In this document: piece after piece, positions 41,619 through 50,774 of the stretch | How the letters are laid out: every line of letters starts with the position of its first letter | Numbering within the stretch: position 1 is the first letter of the stretch | Source: Phycisphaeraceae bacterium | GTDB lineage: Bacteria; Planctomycetota; Phycisphaerae; Phycisphaerales; UBA1924 | Direction of reading: 5' to 3' | DNA: 64,000 nucleotides | Assembly (NCBI GenBank): GCA_021297895.1 | Contig: JAJTHN010000013.1 | Coordinates: 1-64,000, forward strand | Notes under the pieces: generated by a model | Database searches by the model: none | What the model was told of the DNA's origin: nothing | The model's input: only the letters and a program-made list of their open reading frames with translations | Made by a program: the position numbers and the translations under genes

Positions 41619-42758
41619 ATGCCCGCCGCACGCGTGACATCCGTTGAAGCCCTGCGCGACGCCAAGACCGCACTGGCGAAGTTCGTGCACGAGGTCAGCA
41701 CCGCGCTGGGCGAGGTCGATGTCGAAGCCGGACGCACGATCCAATGGCTCCGCATGGAGCAGGTCCCGTTCTGGAAGAACCAGATCATCCGCCGCAGCGA
41801 ACTGCTCGCCCGCGCCCGCTCGGAACTTCTTCGCAAACAACTCTCGAGCATGCAGGAAAATCCGTCCTGCGTCGACGAACGCAAAGCGGTCGAAAAGGCC
41901 AAGGCCGCGCTGGCCGATGCCGAGGTTCGCCTCAAGCGTACGAAGTTCTGGATCACCGAACTCGACCGCGAGTGGACGCTATACCGCGGCTCGATCACCG
42001 CGCTCCAGGATCTGACGCAGCGCGACGCGCCAAAGGGCCTCGCCCGCATCGAGAAACTCATCCGCACGCTGTACGCGTACGCGGCGGTCTCGCTCGACCC
42101 GAACGCCGAAAACGCCAAGGCCGCCGCGAGCACAGAAGCCCCCGGAGACGCCGACGCCGCCGCGGCACTGCTCTCGGCGATCATCGAGCACGCCAAGCGT
42201 CTCCGACCGCGCGTCCCTACGCCCGAGCAACGCGCCGCCGCCCCCGCCGTCGATCGCCCGTGGGGCGCCTTCTCACCGCGACGCGCCGAGCCCAAGCCCG
42301 CGGCCCCGGTCGCGACGAGCGACTCGTCCGCCGACGCATCCGCCCCGCAGCACGACACCTCGCCCGATGCCACGCCGGCCGTGTCAACCGAAGCAGCCGA
42401 AGAACCCGCCGCGGAGCTCTCGCTGCTCGATCGCGCCGGCCTGAGCGCCGCGCTGCCCGCTCCCGATCGTCGCGTCGTCATCGCTCAGGGCGTCTTCGAC
42501 GGTGCCGATCCATTTCTCGTCCGCCTGTCTCCCGCCTCGCCGAGCGACTCGGGCTGGTACATCGGCGGATCCGACGAGGGCGCGGGTGCCGCGCCGGTCC
42601 CCGCGACGATCGCGGCGTTGAGCATCGAGCAGATTCTCGCTGCGCGTCCGGACTGGCGAGACCTTCTGGCTCTGCCCGAGGGCACACTCGCGGTTCTGAG
42701 CCCGTCGGGCGTCGAACTGCTGCTGGACTCGACCGACGAAGTGGTCTGGAGCCCATGA
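41619..42758 (+). CDS. Coiled-coil component of type VII-like locus
   Basis: Encodes 379 residues. The first 160 or so form long helices with two Trp-containing segments (TIQWLRMEQVPFWKNQIIRR; RTKFWITELDREWTLYRG), like an enlarged WXG hairpin. An Ala/Pro/Ser-rich linker follows (about 200-265). A compact C-terminal domain of about 110 residues ends the protein (GVFDGADPFLVRLSP; LPEGTLAVLSPSGVELLLDS). No signal peptide. I do not recognise the family. Position between two WXG-like genes and before the ATPase suggests a secreted or chaperone-type partner. Confidence 0.72.
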   Translation: MPAARVTSVEALRDAKTALAKFVHEVSTALGEVDVEAGRTIQWLRMEQVPFWKNQIIRRSELLARARSELLRKQLSSMQENPSCVDERKAVEKAKAALADAEVRLKRTKFWITELDREWTLYRGSITALQDLTQRDAPKGLARIEKLIRTLYAYAAVSLDPNAENAKAAASTEAPGDADAAAALLSAIIEHAKRLRPRVPTPEQRAAAPAVDRPWGAFSPRRAEPKPAAPVATSDSSADASAPQHDTSPDATPAVSTEAAEEPAAELSLLDRAGLSAALPAPDRRVVIAQGVFDGADPFLVRLSPASPSDSGWYIGGSDEGAGAAPVPATIAALSIEQILAARPDWRDLLALPEGTLAVLSPSGVELLLDSTDEVVWSP

Positions 42759-42800
42759 ACCCGTGACCGCACGCACACCCACTCGCGAAGGAACGAACCG

Positions 42801-43025
42801 ATGAGCATGGCCGTGGCACAGACCAAACTCCGCGATGCGCTGCGCGACTTCCGTGCCCGCTGGGAGCGCACACGCGATCACTGGGACGACCCCGCCCGCA
42901 AGAGCCTCGATGACGAACTGGTCCGCCCGATGGACTCCAAGGTCTTCGCCGCCCACAGCGGCATCGGCAAACTCGCAGAACTCTTCGCCACCGCGCGCCG
43001 CGAGTGCTCGCGCGAGCAGGACTAG
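42801..43025 (+). CDS. Second WXG100-like small protein
   Basis: Encodes 74 residues, helical, with Trp21 and Trp28 in RARWERTRDHWDDPARKSLDDE, which places a WxxP-type turn between two helices as in WXG100 relatives. It is shorter than the usual 95-100 residues. It has no signal peptide and stops at TAG. It is 42 bases after the coiled-coil gene and 77 before the ATPase gene, so an operon is very likely. It may pair with the 90-residue protein as a heterodimer. Confidence 0.68.
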   Translation: MSMAVAQTKLRDALRDFRARWERTRDHWDDPARKSLDDELVRPMDSKVFAAHSGIGKLAELFATARRECSREQD

Positions 43026-43102
43026 CCCGCCCGTACCGTTGCACACGCCGATCGCTCACTCCCCTCTCCCCCCTCCGCCCCGCCGACCTCGCGAGCCCAC
43101 GA

Positions 43103-46100
43103 ATGTCCGAAGGCCCCCTGAACCTCAGCCAGCGTCAGATGCTCCGCTCGCTCACCGCGCTCTCCGGCGACCGCGCCAAGCGCGAGGAGGAGATCCGCAC
43201 AACGCTGGATACACGACAGCGCCGCGCACGCGCCGAGCACGACACGAATCTCGCCGCCCTGACCGATCGCACCTCCGCCGCGCGCGACGCCGCCGATACC
43301 GAACTTCGCGAGGGCACCGAGCGCATCACCGCCGATGCCCAGAGCCAGCGCTCCCGCATCACGCTGCAACTCCAGGGCGAACGCGGCAGCATCGTCGAAC
43401 GCGCCGAGGTCGACCGCACCGCCGCCAAGAAACGCCTGCAGGAGGCCGTCTGGATGGGCGACACCATCCTCGACGGCGCGATGAGCAAAGAGCGCGAGAA
43501 GTTCAACAAACTCGACAAGCAACTGACCGAGAACGACGCCGCGCTGACCAAGATCGATGCCGCCGCCGTGCTGCTCTCACGCTACGTCCCCACGCGCGCA
43601 GGCACAACCCCCGCGTGGCTCGACGGAATCTCGCCGAGCGAGACCCAGTTCCCCAGCCCGGCCGACACCATCAAGGACCAGACCGCCGCGGCCAATGTCC
43701 AGCTCGATCGCCTCGCGAGCATGCCGCTGCCCCCCATGATGATGCAGCCGCTGCCGTGGGTCTACGCACTGCTCGCCGCCGGCGGCGTCGGCGCGGGCGT
43801 CGCGTGGCTGCGGGCATGGCAAGTCGACAACATCACCATCGCCGTAGCGGTCGCGTCGCTGGTGGTCTTCTGCGTGTTCGCATTCCTGGCCCTGGGCGCC
43901 GTCCGGCGCAGCGTGATCAGGATCGCCCGCCCCCTGCACACGAGCCTCGCCACCGCCCGCGCCGCGATCGCCCACGCACGCACCGTCGCCACGCACGAGC
44001 GCGCCGAGGCCGAGGCCAAGGCCCAGGCCAAGCGCGAACGCGAGGTCACGTTCGCCAAGGAGCAGTACGAGGAAACACGCCAGGAACTCGCCCAGATCCG
44101 CGAACGCAAACTCTCGGACATCGACAACCGCCTTAAGTCCAAACTCGAGGCCATCGACCGCGCCTGCGCCGATGCGCTCCGCGAACTCCAGGAACGCTGC
44201 GCCGCCGCGGCGGCCGCTGCGGAACTCGACCTCCGCGAAGGCACCGCCGCGCTGGCCGAGACCCTCGACTCAACGCTCTCACAGGCACAACGCGACCACG
44301 ACCAGGCCCGCGCCGACCTCATCCGCGACTGGACTCAGGGCCTTCGCGACGCCCGCGCCGTCGATGCCCTGGTCTCCGACACCCGCGCGCCCTTCCTCCC
44401 ATGGTCCGCCGACCGCTGGGCCCCCGATGCGCCCGACTCCGGCCCGAACGCCTGGACACCCGCCGCCACCAGCCCGCGAGCCATTCCCGTTGCGCACGCC
44501 ACGCTCTCGCTCGCGTCGCTGCCCGGCGGCGTTTCGGCCGATGCAGAGCTCTCGCTCTCGCCCGCCGGCGCGCCGGGCCCCGACACGCTCCACCCCGCCG
44601 CGTTCCTCGAACTGCCCGATCACGCCTCGCTCCTGCTGCAGTTCGCCGGAGACAAGTCCGGCGGCACCGCCCGCACAGAGGCCATCAACGTCCTCCGCTC
44701 GACCATGCTCCGGCTGCTGACGAGTTTCCCGCCCGGCAAACTCCGCTTCACCATCCTCGACCCGGTCGGCCTCGGCCAGAGCTTCGCCGGCTTCATGCAC
44801 CTTGCCGACTACGAGGATGCGCTGGTCACCGACAGAATCTGGACCGAGCCCCGCCACATCGAGGCCCGCCTGACCGACCTGACCGAGCACATGGAGAACG
44901 TGATCCAGAAGTACCTCCGCAACCAGTTCAAGAGCATCGAGGAGTACAACGAGCAGGCCGGCGAAATCGCCGAGCCCTATCGCTTCCTGGTCATCGCGGA
45001 CTTCCCCGCGAACTTCTCCGAAGTCTCCGCCAAGCGCCTCGCCTCCATCCTCGCCAGCGGCCCCCGCTGCGGCGTGTACACGCTCATCGCAATGGACACC
45101 CGCCAGCAACTCCCCGCAGGTCTGACCGCCGCCGACCTGAAGCGCAACGCCCTTCGCTTCACGTACCGCAAGGGCGATCCCGCCGCCACTCCCCCCACCG
45201 CCCCCGGCCTGGTCTGGGACGACCCGGACTTCGGCTCGCTCCCCGTCGCCGTCGAGCAGCCGCCCGATGATGAGCGATTCAACGCCCTGGTTCACCGCGT
45301 CGGCGTCGCCAGCAAGGACGCCAACCGCGTGCAGGTCCCCTTCGCCATGATCGCTCCGCAGCGCGAGCAACTCTGGACCATGAGCTCCGCCTCGGAGGTC
45401 CGCGTCGCGCTCGGACGCGCCGGCGCAACCAAACTCCAGCACCTCTCCCTCGGCCGCGGCACCAGCCAGCACGCCCTCATCGCCGGCCGCACCGGCTCGG
45501 GCAAGTCCACGCTCCTCCACGCGATCATCACCAACCTCGCCATGTGGTACACCCCCGATGAGGTCGAACTCTACCTCATCGACTTCAAAAAGGGTGTCGA
45601 GTTCAAGGCCTACGCCTCCCTCGGCCTCCCGCACGCCCGCGTCATCGCCATCGAGAGCGAACGCGAGTTCGGCCTCAGCGTCCTCCGCAAACTCGACGCC
45701 GAGCTCAAGCGCCGCGGCAACCTCTTCCGCGATCAGGAGGTTCAGGACCTCAAGTCCTTCCGCTCAGCCCGCGCCGATGTGCCCATGCCCCGCATCATGC
45801 TCATCGTCGACGAGTTCCAGGAACTCTTCGTCGAAGACGACAAGCTCGCGCAGGAAGCATCGCTCCTGCTCGACCGCCTCGTGCGCCAGGGCCGCGCCTT
45901 CGGCATGCACGTCATCCTCGGCAGCCAGACCCTCGGCGGCGCGTACTCCCTCGCCCGCGCCACCATCGGGCAGATGGCCGTCCGCATCGCCCTTCAGTGT
46001 TCCGAGGCCGACGCCATGCTCATCATGAGCGACGACAACTCCGCCCCGCGCCTGCTCAACCGCCCGGGCGAGGCGATCTACAACGACGCCAGCGGCGCAA

Positions 46101-47173
46101 TCGAGGGCAACAGCCCCTTCCAGGTCGCCTGGCTCCCCGATGAGCAGCGCGAGCACTTCCTCTCGCAGGTCCGCTCGCGGATCCCGACACTCCCCGAGTC
46201 CACCCGCGCACGCCTTGTTCCGCCCATCGTCTTCGAGGGCAACGTGCCGGCCAACATCGAGGCCAACCATCCGCTCTCGCTCGCGCTCGCCGCCGCGGCG
46301 CCCGTTGAGCACGGCAAGCCCACAAACGCCTGGCTGGGCGACGCGATCGCGATCAAGGACCCGTCCGCCGGCATCTTCCGCCGCCAGGCCGGCGCGAACC
46401 TGCTCATCGTGGGCCAGAAGGACGACTCGGCGCTGGCCATGATGGTCGCATCCATTCTCTCGCTTGCCGCGCAGCACGCCCAGCGCGCCGGCACCGACGC
46501 CGCGTCGCCCGCGCCGCGCATCTACCTGCTCGATGGCACCCCCGCCGACCAGCCCGGCTTCGGCGTGCTGCCGAAGCTCGCCGCCTCATTGTCCGACGTG
46601 CTGGACATCCGCGTCATCGCCCTGCGCGATGTGCCCGGCGCGATGAACGAACTCAACGCGGAACTCTCGCGCCGCACGGCCCTGGCCGCCGAGAGCGAGT
46701 CTGGCAGCGCGCAGCCTCCGAGTTGGTACCTCTTCGTCCACGCGCTGCAGCGCTACCGCGCCCTGCGGCGCAGCGAGAACGAGTTCGACTTCTCCGCCAG
46801 CACCGGCGACGAGCCGGACGCGCAGGTCGCGCCCGAGAAGGCCTTCGCGAACATCATGCGCGAGGGCGCGGCCATGGGCATCCACACCCTCTGCTGGTGC
46901 GACACCGTGGCCAACCTCACGCGCACGCTCGAGCGCAACGCCCTCCGCGAGTTCGACCAGCGCGTGCTGTTCCAGATGTCTGGCGCCGACTCCTCGGCAC
47001 TCATGGACACCCCGTTCGCCGGCACCATCGGCAACAACCGCGCGCTGCTGTACAGCGAGGAACAGGGCTCCGTCGAGAAGTTCCGCCCGTACGCCATGCC
47101 CGGCGACGCGTGGCTCGCCGCCACCATCAACCGCCTGACCCGCCGCACGCCCACTCCCGAGCCAACGCGATGA
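43103..47173 (+). CDS. FtsK/SpoIIIE-type membrane ATPase of type VII-like system
   Basis: Encodes 1356 residues. An Arg/Glu-rich coiled coil covers about residues 10-200. Two membrane helices follow (about 217-269: YALLAAGGVGAGVAWL and ITIAVAVASLVVFCVFAFLAL), then a second coiled coil (about 285-420). Next comes an FtsK-like array: a first domain without a P-loop (about 520-760), a central one with Walker A GRTGSGKS at 795-802 and Walker B LIVDEFQ (Asp903), and a third without a P-loop (LLIVGQKDDSALAM, near 1103). The three-domain array matches EccC/EssC engines, while the coiled-coil flanks do not. It probably powers export of the WXG-like products. Confidence 0.85.
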   Translation: MSEGPLNLSQRQMLRSLTALSGDRAKREEEIRTTLDTRQRRARAEHDTNLAALTDRTSAARDAADTELREGTERITADAQSQRSRITLQLQGERGSIVERAEVDRTAAKKRLQEAVWMGDTILDGAMSKEREKFNKLDKQLTENDAALTKIDAAAVLLSRYVPTRAGTTPAWLDGISPSETQFPSPADTIKDQTAAANVQLDRLASMPLPPMMMQPLPWVYALLAAGGVGAGVAWLRAWQVDNITIAVAVASLVVFCVFAFLALGAVRRSVIRIARPLHTSLATARAAIAHARTVATHERAEAEAKAQAKREREVTFAKEQYEETRQELAQIRERKLSDIDNRLKSKLEAIDRACADALRELQERCAAAAAAAELDLREGTAALAETLDSTLSQAQRDHDQARADLIRDWTQGLRDARAVDALVSDTRAPFLPWSADRWAPDAPDSGPNAWTPAATSPRAIPVAHATLSLASLPGGVSADAELSLSPAGAPGPDTLHPAAFLELPDHASLLLQFAGDKSGGTARTEAINVLRSTMLRLLTSFPPGKLRFTILDPVGLGQSFAGFMHLADYEDALVTDRIWTEPRHIEARLTDLTEHMENVIQKYLRNQFKSIEEYNEQAGEIAEPYRFLVIADFPANFSEVSAKRLASILASGPRCGVYTLIAMDTRQQLPAGLTAADLKRNALRFTYRKGDPAATPPTAPGLVWDDPDFGSLPVAVEQPPDDERFNALVHRVGVASKDANRVQVPFAMIAPQREQLWTMSSASEVRVALGRAGATKLQHLSLGRGTSQHALIAGRTGSGKSTLLHAIITNLAMWYTPDEVELYLIDFKKGVEFKAYASLGLPHARVIAIESEREFGLSVLRKLDAELKRRGNLFRDQEVQDLKSFRSARADVPMPRIMLIVDEFQELFVEDDKLAQEASLLLDRLVRQGRAFGMHVILGSQTLGGAYSLARATIGQMAVRIALQCSEADAMLIMSDDNSAPRLLNRPGEAIYNDASGAIEGNSPFQVAWLPDEQREHFLSQVRSRIPTLPESTRARLVPPIVFEGNVPANIEANHPLSLALAAAAPVEHGKPTNAWLGDAIAIKDPSAGIFRRQAGANLLIVGQKDDSALAMMVASILSLAAQHAQRAGTDAASPAPRIYLLDGTPADQPGFGVLPKLAASLSDVLDIRVIALRDVPGAMNELNAELSRRTALAAESESGSAQPPSWYLFVHALQRYRALRRSENEFDFSASTGDEPDAQVAPEKAFANIMREGAAMGIHTLCWCDTVANLTRTLERNALREFDQRVLFQMSGADSSALMDTPFAGTIGNNRALLYSEEQGSVEKFRPYAMPGDAWLAATINRLTRRTPTPEPTR

Positions 47174-47361
47174 GGCGGCGTGGCACAGACCGCTTTGCCG
47201 ATCGCCGTGATTGGACGAAGCACCTGCCGTCGACCGGGCGTTCGTGATCACACCAGGCCGTCGGGCCACGCCCACGACCGCGCTCGCGGCATGGAGTTCG
47301 CAACTTCATCCAACAGCCGCTTGTGCCCGCGACGCTGGCAATCGGGCGACATCGACGGGGA

Positions 47362-48618
47362 TCAACTCGGATCGCTGTATCGCTTGATGCTCTGCGCAAC
47401 ACCCATCGCCCATTCGCGATCAGAATCCTCGACGAACGTGATTGTCGCAAGGCAGAGGCAGGGTCCACTCGAGCCGATGACGAACAGCGAGTGGTAGGAG
47501 TCCGCCTCCTCCACGATCTTCTCCAGGTGCGCCGCGAACTTTGCCTGACCGTTCGTCCAGATCTTCAACTTCGCCCGAGGATTCTGCTCACGGATCATCT
47601 CTTCGGGATCCCGCTCCTCCGCAGAATCTTCAGATGCTCTCATGAGCGTCAATCGTACCGAACGGGTCTCATCGAAGGCGACCCACTCATCGCCGTACTG
47701 AAGCTCAAGGGACCCCGGGAGCGTCAGTTCCCATCCGGGCAGGCGGTGAACGACGGGAGCTCGCCGGTAGCCGATCCGAGGCATCGCTCCCGAGCGAACG
47801 TTGGCGTCAACGATGGCTCGTGACGCTGGGCGCTCTCCGGTACCAGATTCGATCTGGCCAAGAATCTCTCGCCATTCAGGCCAAGGGAGGTCGAGTTCCG
47901 AGTCCAGAGCATTCGCTTGCTCAAGGCAACTGTTGACATCCTTCAGCACTCCGGTCGATTCCGGCGTGAGCGGACGCGTCCAGTGGACGTCGCACCACAT
48001 ACGAACGACGGCGCGATCGCGAAGGGTGCGTGCCGTCAAGCCTTTGTCCCACCACGCAAAAAAGTCCGTCCCGCTCATCGGATCCGCGGCAACTTGCTCG
48101 ATCCAAGCCCTCGACCGCGGGCCCGTCGGTGTTGCCACCGCAGCGTCGACTTTGAACCCATGCCTCATGTCCATGCAAAGCGCGATCCCGCTCGCGTTCT
48201 CGGTGTCCCCCAGCAGAACCTCGGCGAGGCGCCGAAGCCATGACAGCATGCTGCCCCGCAGAGCGCTCCAGTCGCCTGTGTCGAAGTACTCCGTGTCATC
48301 ATCGGCCTCCCAAACCACACCGAGGTGCGCGGCGAGCCCTTTGGCCAACGTGCAGACATAGTCGTGGTAGCCGGGACCGGGAAAGTTTGTCCGAGCCTCA
48401 AGGCCCAGCCGACCCGCCGAGGCCGTAACGAAAACGTCCTGGGCTTGCGGAAAGAGCGATGCCGCGATCATGCTGCCGTCATCGGTCGGCAACATCGTCG
48501 TCGGCGCAACCAACACAAACCTCGCGGCCTGATCGATCCACGCCTTGGCTCGCGAAAGGACCTCTTCCGGTGGTGCATTTCTGGGGAGCTTTGCGGTGAG
48601 ACAAATGTCGATGCCCAT
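47362..48618 (-). CDS. Unknown protein convergent to the type VII-like locus
   Basis: Encodes 418 residues, cytoplasmic, no recognised family. It starts at ATG 48618 after AGGAGGTG, an unusually perfect ribosome site for this window. The sequence is Trp- and acid-rich (AHLGVVWEADDDTEYFDTGDW; WCDVHWTRPLTPEST), and the second half has a beta-rich domain (WELTLPGSLELQYGDEWVAFDETRSVRLTLMR). Its base composition is visibly less GC-rich than the flanking genes, so recent acquisition is possible. It faces the ATPase gene with about 190 bases between stops. An immunity or effector-related role is speculative. Confidence 0.65.
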   Translation of the reverse strand: MGIDICLTAKLPRNAPPEEVLSRAKAWIDQAARFVLVAPTTMLPTDDGSMIAASLFPQAQDVFVTASAGRLGLEARTNFPGPGYHDYVCTLAKGLAAHLGVVWEADDDTEYFDTGDWSALRGSMLSWLRRLAEVLLGDTENASGIALCMDMRHGFKVDAAVATPTGPRSRAWIEQVAADPMSGTDFFAWWDKGLTARTLRDRAVVRMWCDVHWTRPLTPESTGVLKDVNSCLEQANALDSELDLPWPEWREILGQIESGTGERPASRAIVDANVRSGAMPRIGYRRAPVVHRLPGWELTLPGSLELQYGDEWVAFDETRSVRLTLMRASEDSAEERDPEEMIREQNPRAKLKIWTNGQAKFAAHLEKIVEEADSYHSLFVIGSSGPCLCLATITFVEDSDREWAMGVAQSIKRYSDPS

Positions 48619-48738
48619 GGCAATCACCTCCTGCTTTCGTCGGAACGCAACGGCATGCCTCTACGCCGCGAAGCGATCGCACATCATCTGAGTCGACCCC
48701 GCCGCCTCCCGGTGCAACCGCACCGCGGCGGGCACGGC

Positions 48739-48906
48739 CTACCCCCCGAAAATCGCCAGCAGCAGCGCCGCGAAAATCAGCACGATCACGATCGCGATGA
48801 TCACCACCAGCGCGTTCGCCAGCCGGGCCTTGGGCCTGATCATCCCATCATGAATCGTCGGCACGCCGCCCTCGCCCGAACGCTTCTTCCGCTTCCGCTG
48901 CTTCAT
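48739..48906 (-). CDS. Small single-pass membrane protein
   Basis: Encodes 55 residues. A strongly basic head (MKQRKRKKRSGEGG) is followed by one C-terminal hydrophobic helix, LVVIIAIVIVLIFAALLLAIFGG, and a TAG stop. GGAG lies eight bases before the ATG. It lies 31 bases after the ABC ATPase gene on the same strand and could be the last gene of that operon. Tail-anchored topology with a cytoplasmic basic N-terminus is inferred. No family recognised. Confidence 0.55.
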   Translation of the reverse strand: MKQRKRKKRSGEGGVPTIHDGMIRPKARLANALVVIIAIVIVLIFAALLLAIFGG

Positions 48907-48937
48907 CGGCCGATCTCCGTTTCTCCGCGCCGCTCCA

Positions 48938-50542
48938 TCAGTGCCTCACCGTCGCCAGACGCAGGATGTTCTCCTGCGTCATCTTCTCGCCGATGAGTTC
49001 GCCGGTGATCTCGCCGTCGCACATGACCACGATCCGATCCGACAGCGCCAGCAACTCCGGCATTTCGCTGCTGACCAGCAACACCGCCAGCCCCTCATCG
49101 GCCGCCGCTCGCACAAGCCGATAAATCTCCGTCTTGGTCCCGACATCGATCCCGCGCGTCGGCTCATCCAGCAGCAGCACGCACGTCTCCTTCGCCAGCC
49201 ACCGCGCCAGCAGCAGCTTCTGCTGGTTCCCGCCCGACAGTTCGCCCGGCAGCGAGGTGTACCGCGCCGTCTTGACCTGGAACTTCTTCACGCGCTCGGC
49301 CACCTCGTTCCGCTCGGCGCTCCGCAGGCGGATCCCCAGCTTCGCAAGCAGCGGCATCTTCGGCGCGATGATGTTCTCATCCACACCCAGCAGGAAAAAC
49401 AACCCCTGCAAGCGCCGATCCTCGGGCACATAGCCCACGCCCGCCACGATCCGCTCCCGCGGCCGCCCCGGCGTGAACGTCCGCCCGGGGATCGAAACAC
49501 CCCCAGACGCCGAGCCGTCGAGCCCGAAAATCGCGTCCAGCAACTCCGACCGACCCGAACCGACCAGCCCCCCCACCCCAAGCACCTCGCCCTTGTGCAC
49601 CTTCAGCGACACGTTCTTGAGCCGCCCCGGCGAACTCAGCCCCGAGACCTCCAGCAGCACCGGCTCGCCATCAAAGGCGTGCGGTCGCCGATCGCCCTCG
49701 ACCATCTGCGACCGGCCCGATCGGTACGACTTGGATGAGTCGATCCTCCGACCAATCATCTGCGCAACCAGGTCCGCCTCACCGATCGCCCTGACCTCGC
49801 TGGTGGCGACGTACTTGCCGTCGCGCAGCACTGTCACGCGATCGCACACGGAGAAAATCTCTCCCATCCGGTGCGACACGTAAATGCACAGCAGCCCCTT
49901 GCTCGCAAGGTCCCGCACAATCGCCCCGAGCCGGTCCGCCTCCGCCACCGAAAGCGAACTGGTCGGCTCGTCGAAAATGATCACCCGCGCCGCCGGCTCC
50001 GGCCTGCCGTCAGGACCGACACGCTCCTCCAGCGACGCGGCGATCTGCACAATCTGCCGCCGACCCGGCGCGAGCGATCCCAGCGGCGAACGCACATCGA
50101 TCTCCGGCGCCAGTGCCGAAAGCAGCCGCGACGCCCGCTCCTCCATCATCCGCCGGCTCAGCACACCGCCACGCGTCGGCAGGTCGTGCAGGCACAGGTT
50201 CTCCGCCACCGACAGGTTCGGGCACTGCGCCAGTTCCTGGTGCACGATCCTCACACCCGCCCCGAACGCGTCATCGATGTCACCCAGCCTCAGCTCGCGG
50301 CCATCGAGCACGATCGAGCCCGTGTCCGGCTTGTGCAGCCCGGCGATCGCCTTGCCCAGCGTGCTCTTTCCCGCCCCGTTCTCCCCCATCAACGCGTGAA
50401 CCTCGCCCGCCCGGAACGTCACGCTCACACCGTCCAGCGCCTGCGTGATCCCGAACCGCTTGCTCACGTTCGTCACGACCAACAGGTCGCTCCCGATCCG
50501 CGTGCGCGCCCCGGCCGATGGTTCCGCAGTCGCTGTGCTCAT
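48938..50542 (-). CDS. Sugar ABC transporter ATP-binding protein
   Basis: Encodes 534 residues with two ABC cassettes, as in RbsA/MglA/XylG. First cassette: Walker A GENGAGKST, signature LAPGRRQIVQ, Walker B VIIFDEPTSSL. Second: degenerate P-loop region GLVGSGRSEL, signature LSGGNQQKLLLARWLA, Walker B VLLLDEPTRGIDVG. It energises import by the adjacent permease. The start is ATG 50542. The gene order here is permease, binding protein, ATPase. A stem-loop terminator lies between the binding-protein and ATPase genes, so expression may be stepped. Confidence 0.93.
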   Translation of the reverse strand: MSTATAEPSAGARTRIGSDLLVVTNVSKRFGITQALDGVSVTFRAGEVHALMGENGAGKSTLGKAIAGLHKPDTGSIVLDGRELRLGDIDDAFGAGVRIVHQELAQCPNLSVAENLCLHDLPTRGGVLSRRMMEERASRLLSALAPEIDVRSPLGSLAPGRRQIVQIAASLEERVGPDGRPEPAARVIIFDEPTSSLSVAEADRLGAIVRDLASKGLLCIYVSHRMGEIFSVCDRVTVLRDGKYVATSEVRAIGEADLVAQMIGRRIDSSKSYRSGRSQMVEGDRRPHAFDGEPVLLEVSGLSSPGRLKNVSLKVHKGEVLGVGGLVGSGRSELLDAIFGLDGSASGGVSIPGRTFTPGRPRERIVAGVGYVPEDRRLQGLFFLLGVDENIIAPKMPLLAKLGIRLRSAERNEVAERVKKFQVKTARYTSLPGELSGGNQQKLLLARWLAKETCVLLLDEPTRGIDVGTKTEIYRLVRAAADEGLAVLLVSSEMPELLALSDRIVVMCDGEITGELIGEKMTQENILRLATVRH

Positions 50543-50659
50543 GAGGCCCCAAGCGTACACGACCCCCGGCCCATCGCCAACATCAGCCTCCCCAATCGCG
50601 GCACGCCGAACACGCCCCCTCGAACTCCCCGGGGTACCCCGATGCCCGAAAATGCGAAC

Positions 50660-50690
50660 AGGCCCGCCGCGAGTTCTTCGCGGCGGGCCT
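50660..50690 (-). terminator. Stem-loop after binding-protein gene
   Basis: A perfect 13-bp stem AGGCCCGCCGCGA / TCGCGGCGGGCCT with a 5-base loop. The following minus-strand bases (GTTCGCATTTTC) give only a weak U tract, so termination may be partial. Confidence 0.55.
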
Positions 50691-50774
50691 GGCGTTGTTC
50701 ACCGACATGTCCTTGATCGGCCCGGGCTCATCGCCACGGGCCGAGGGTCTTGTTCATCCTGCCGCGCCGGGCGA

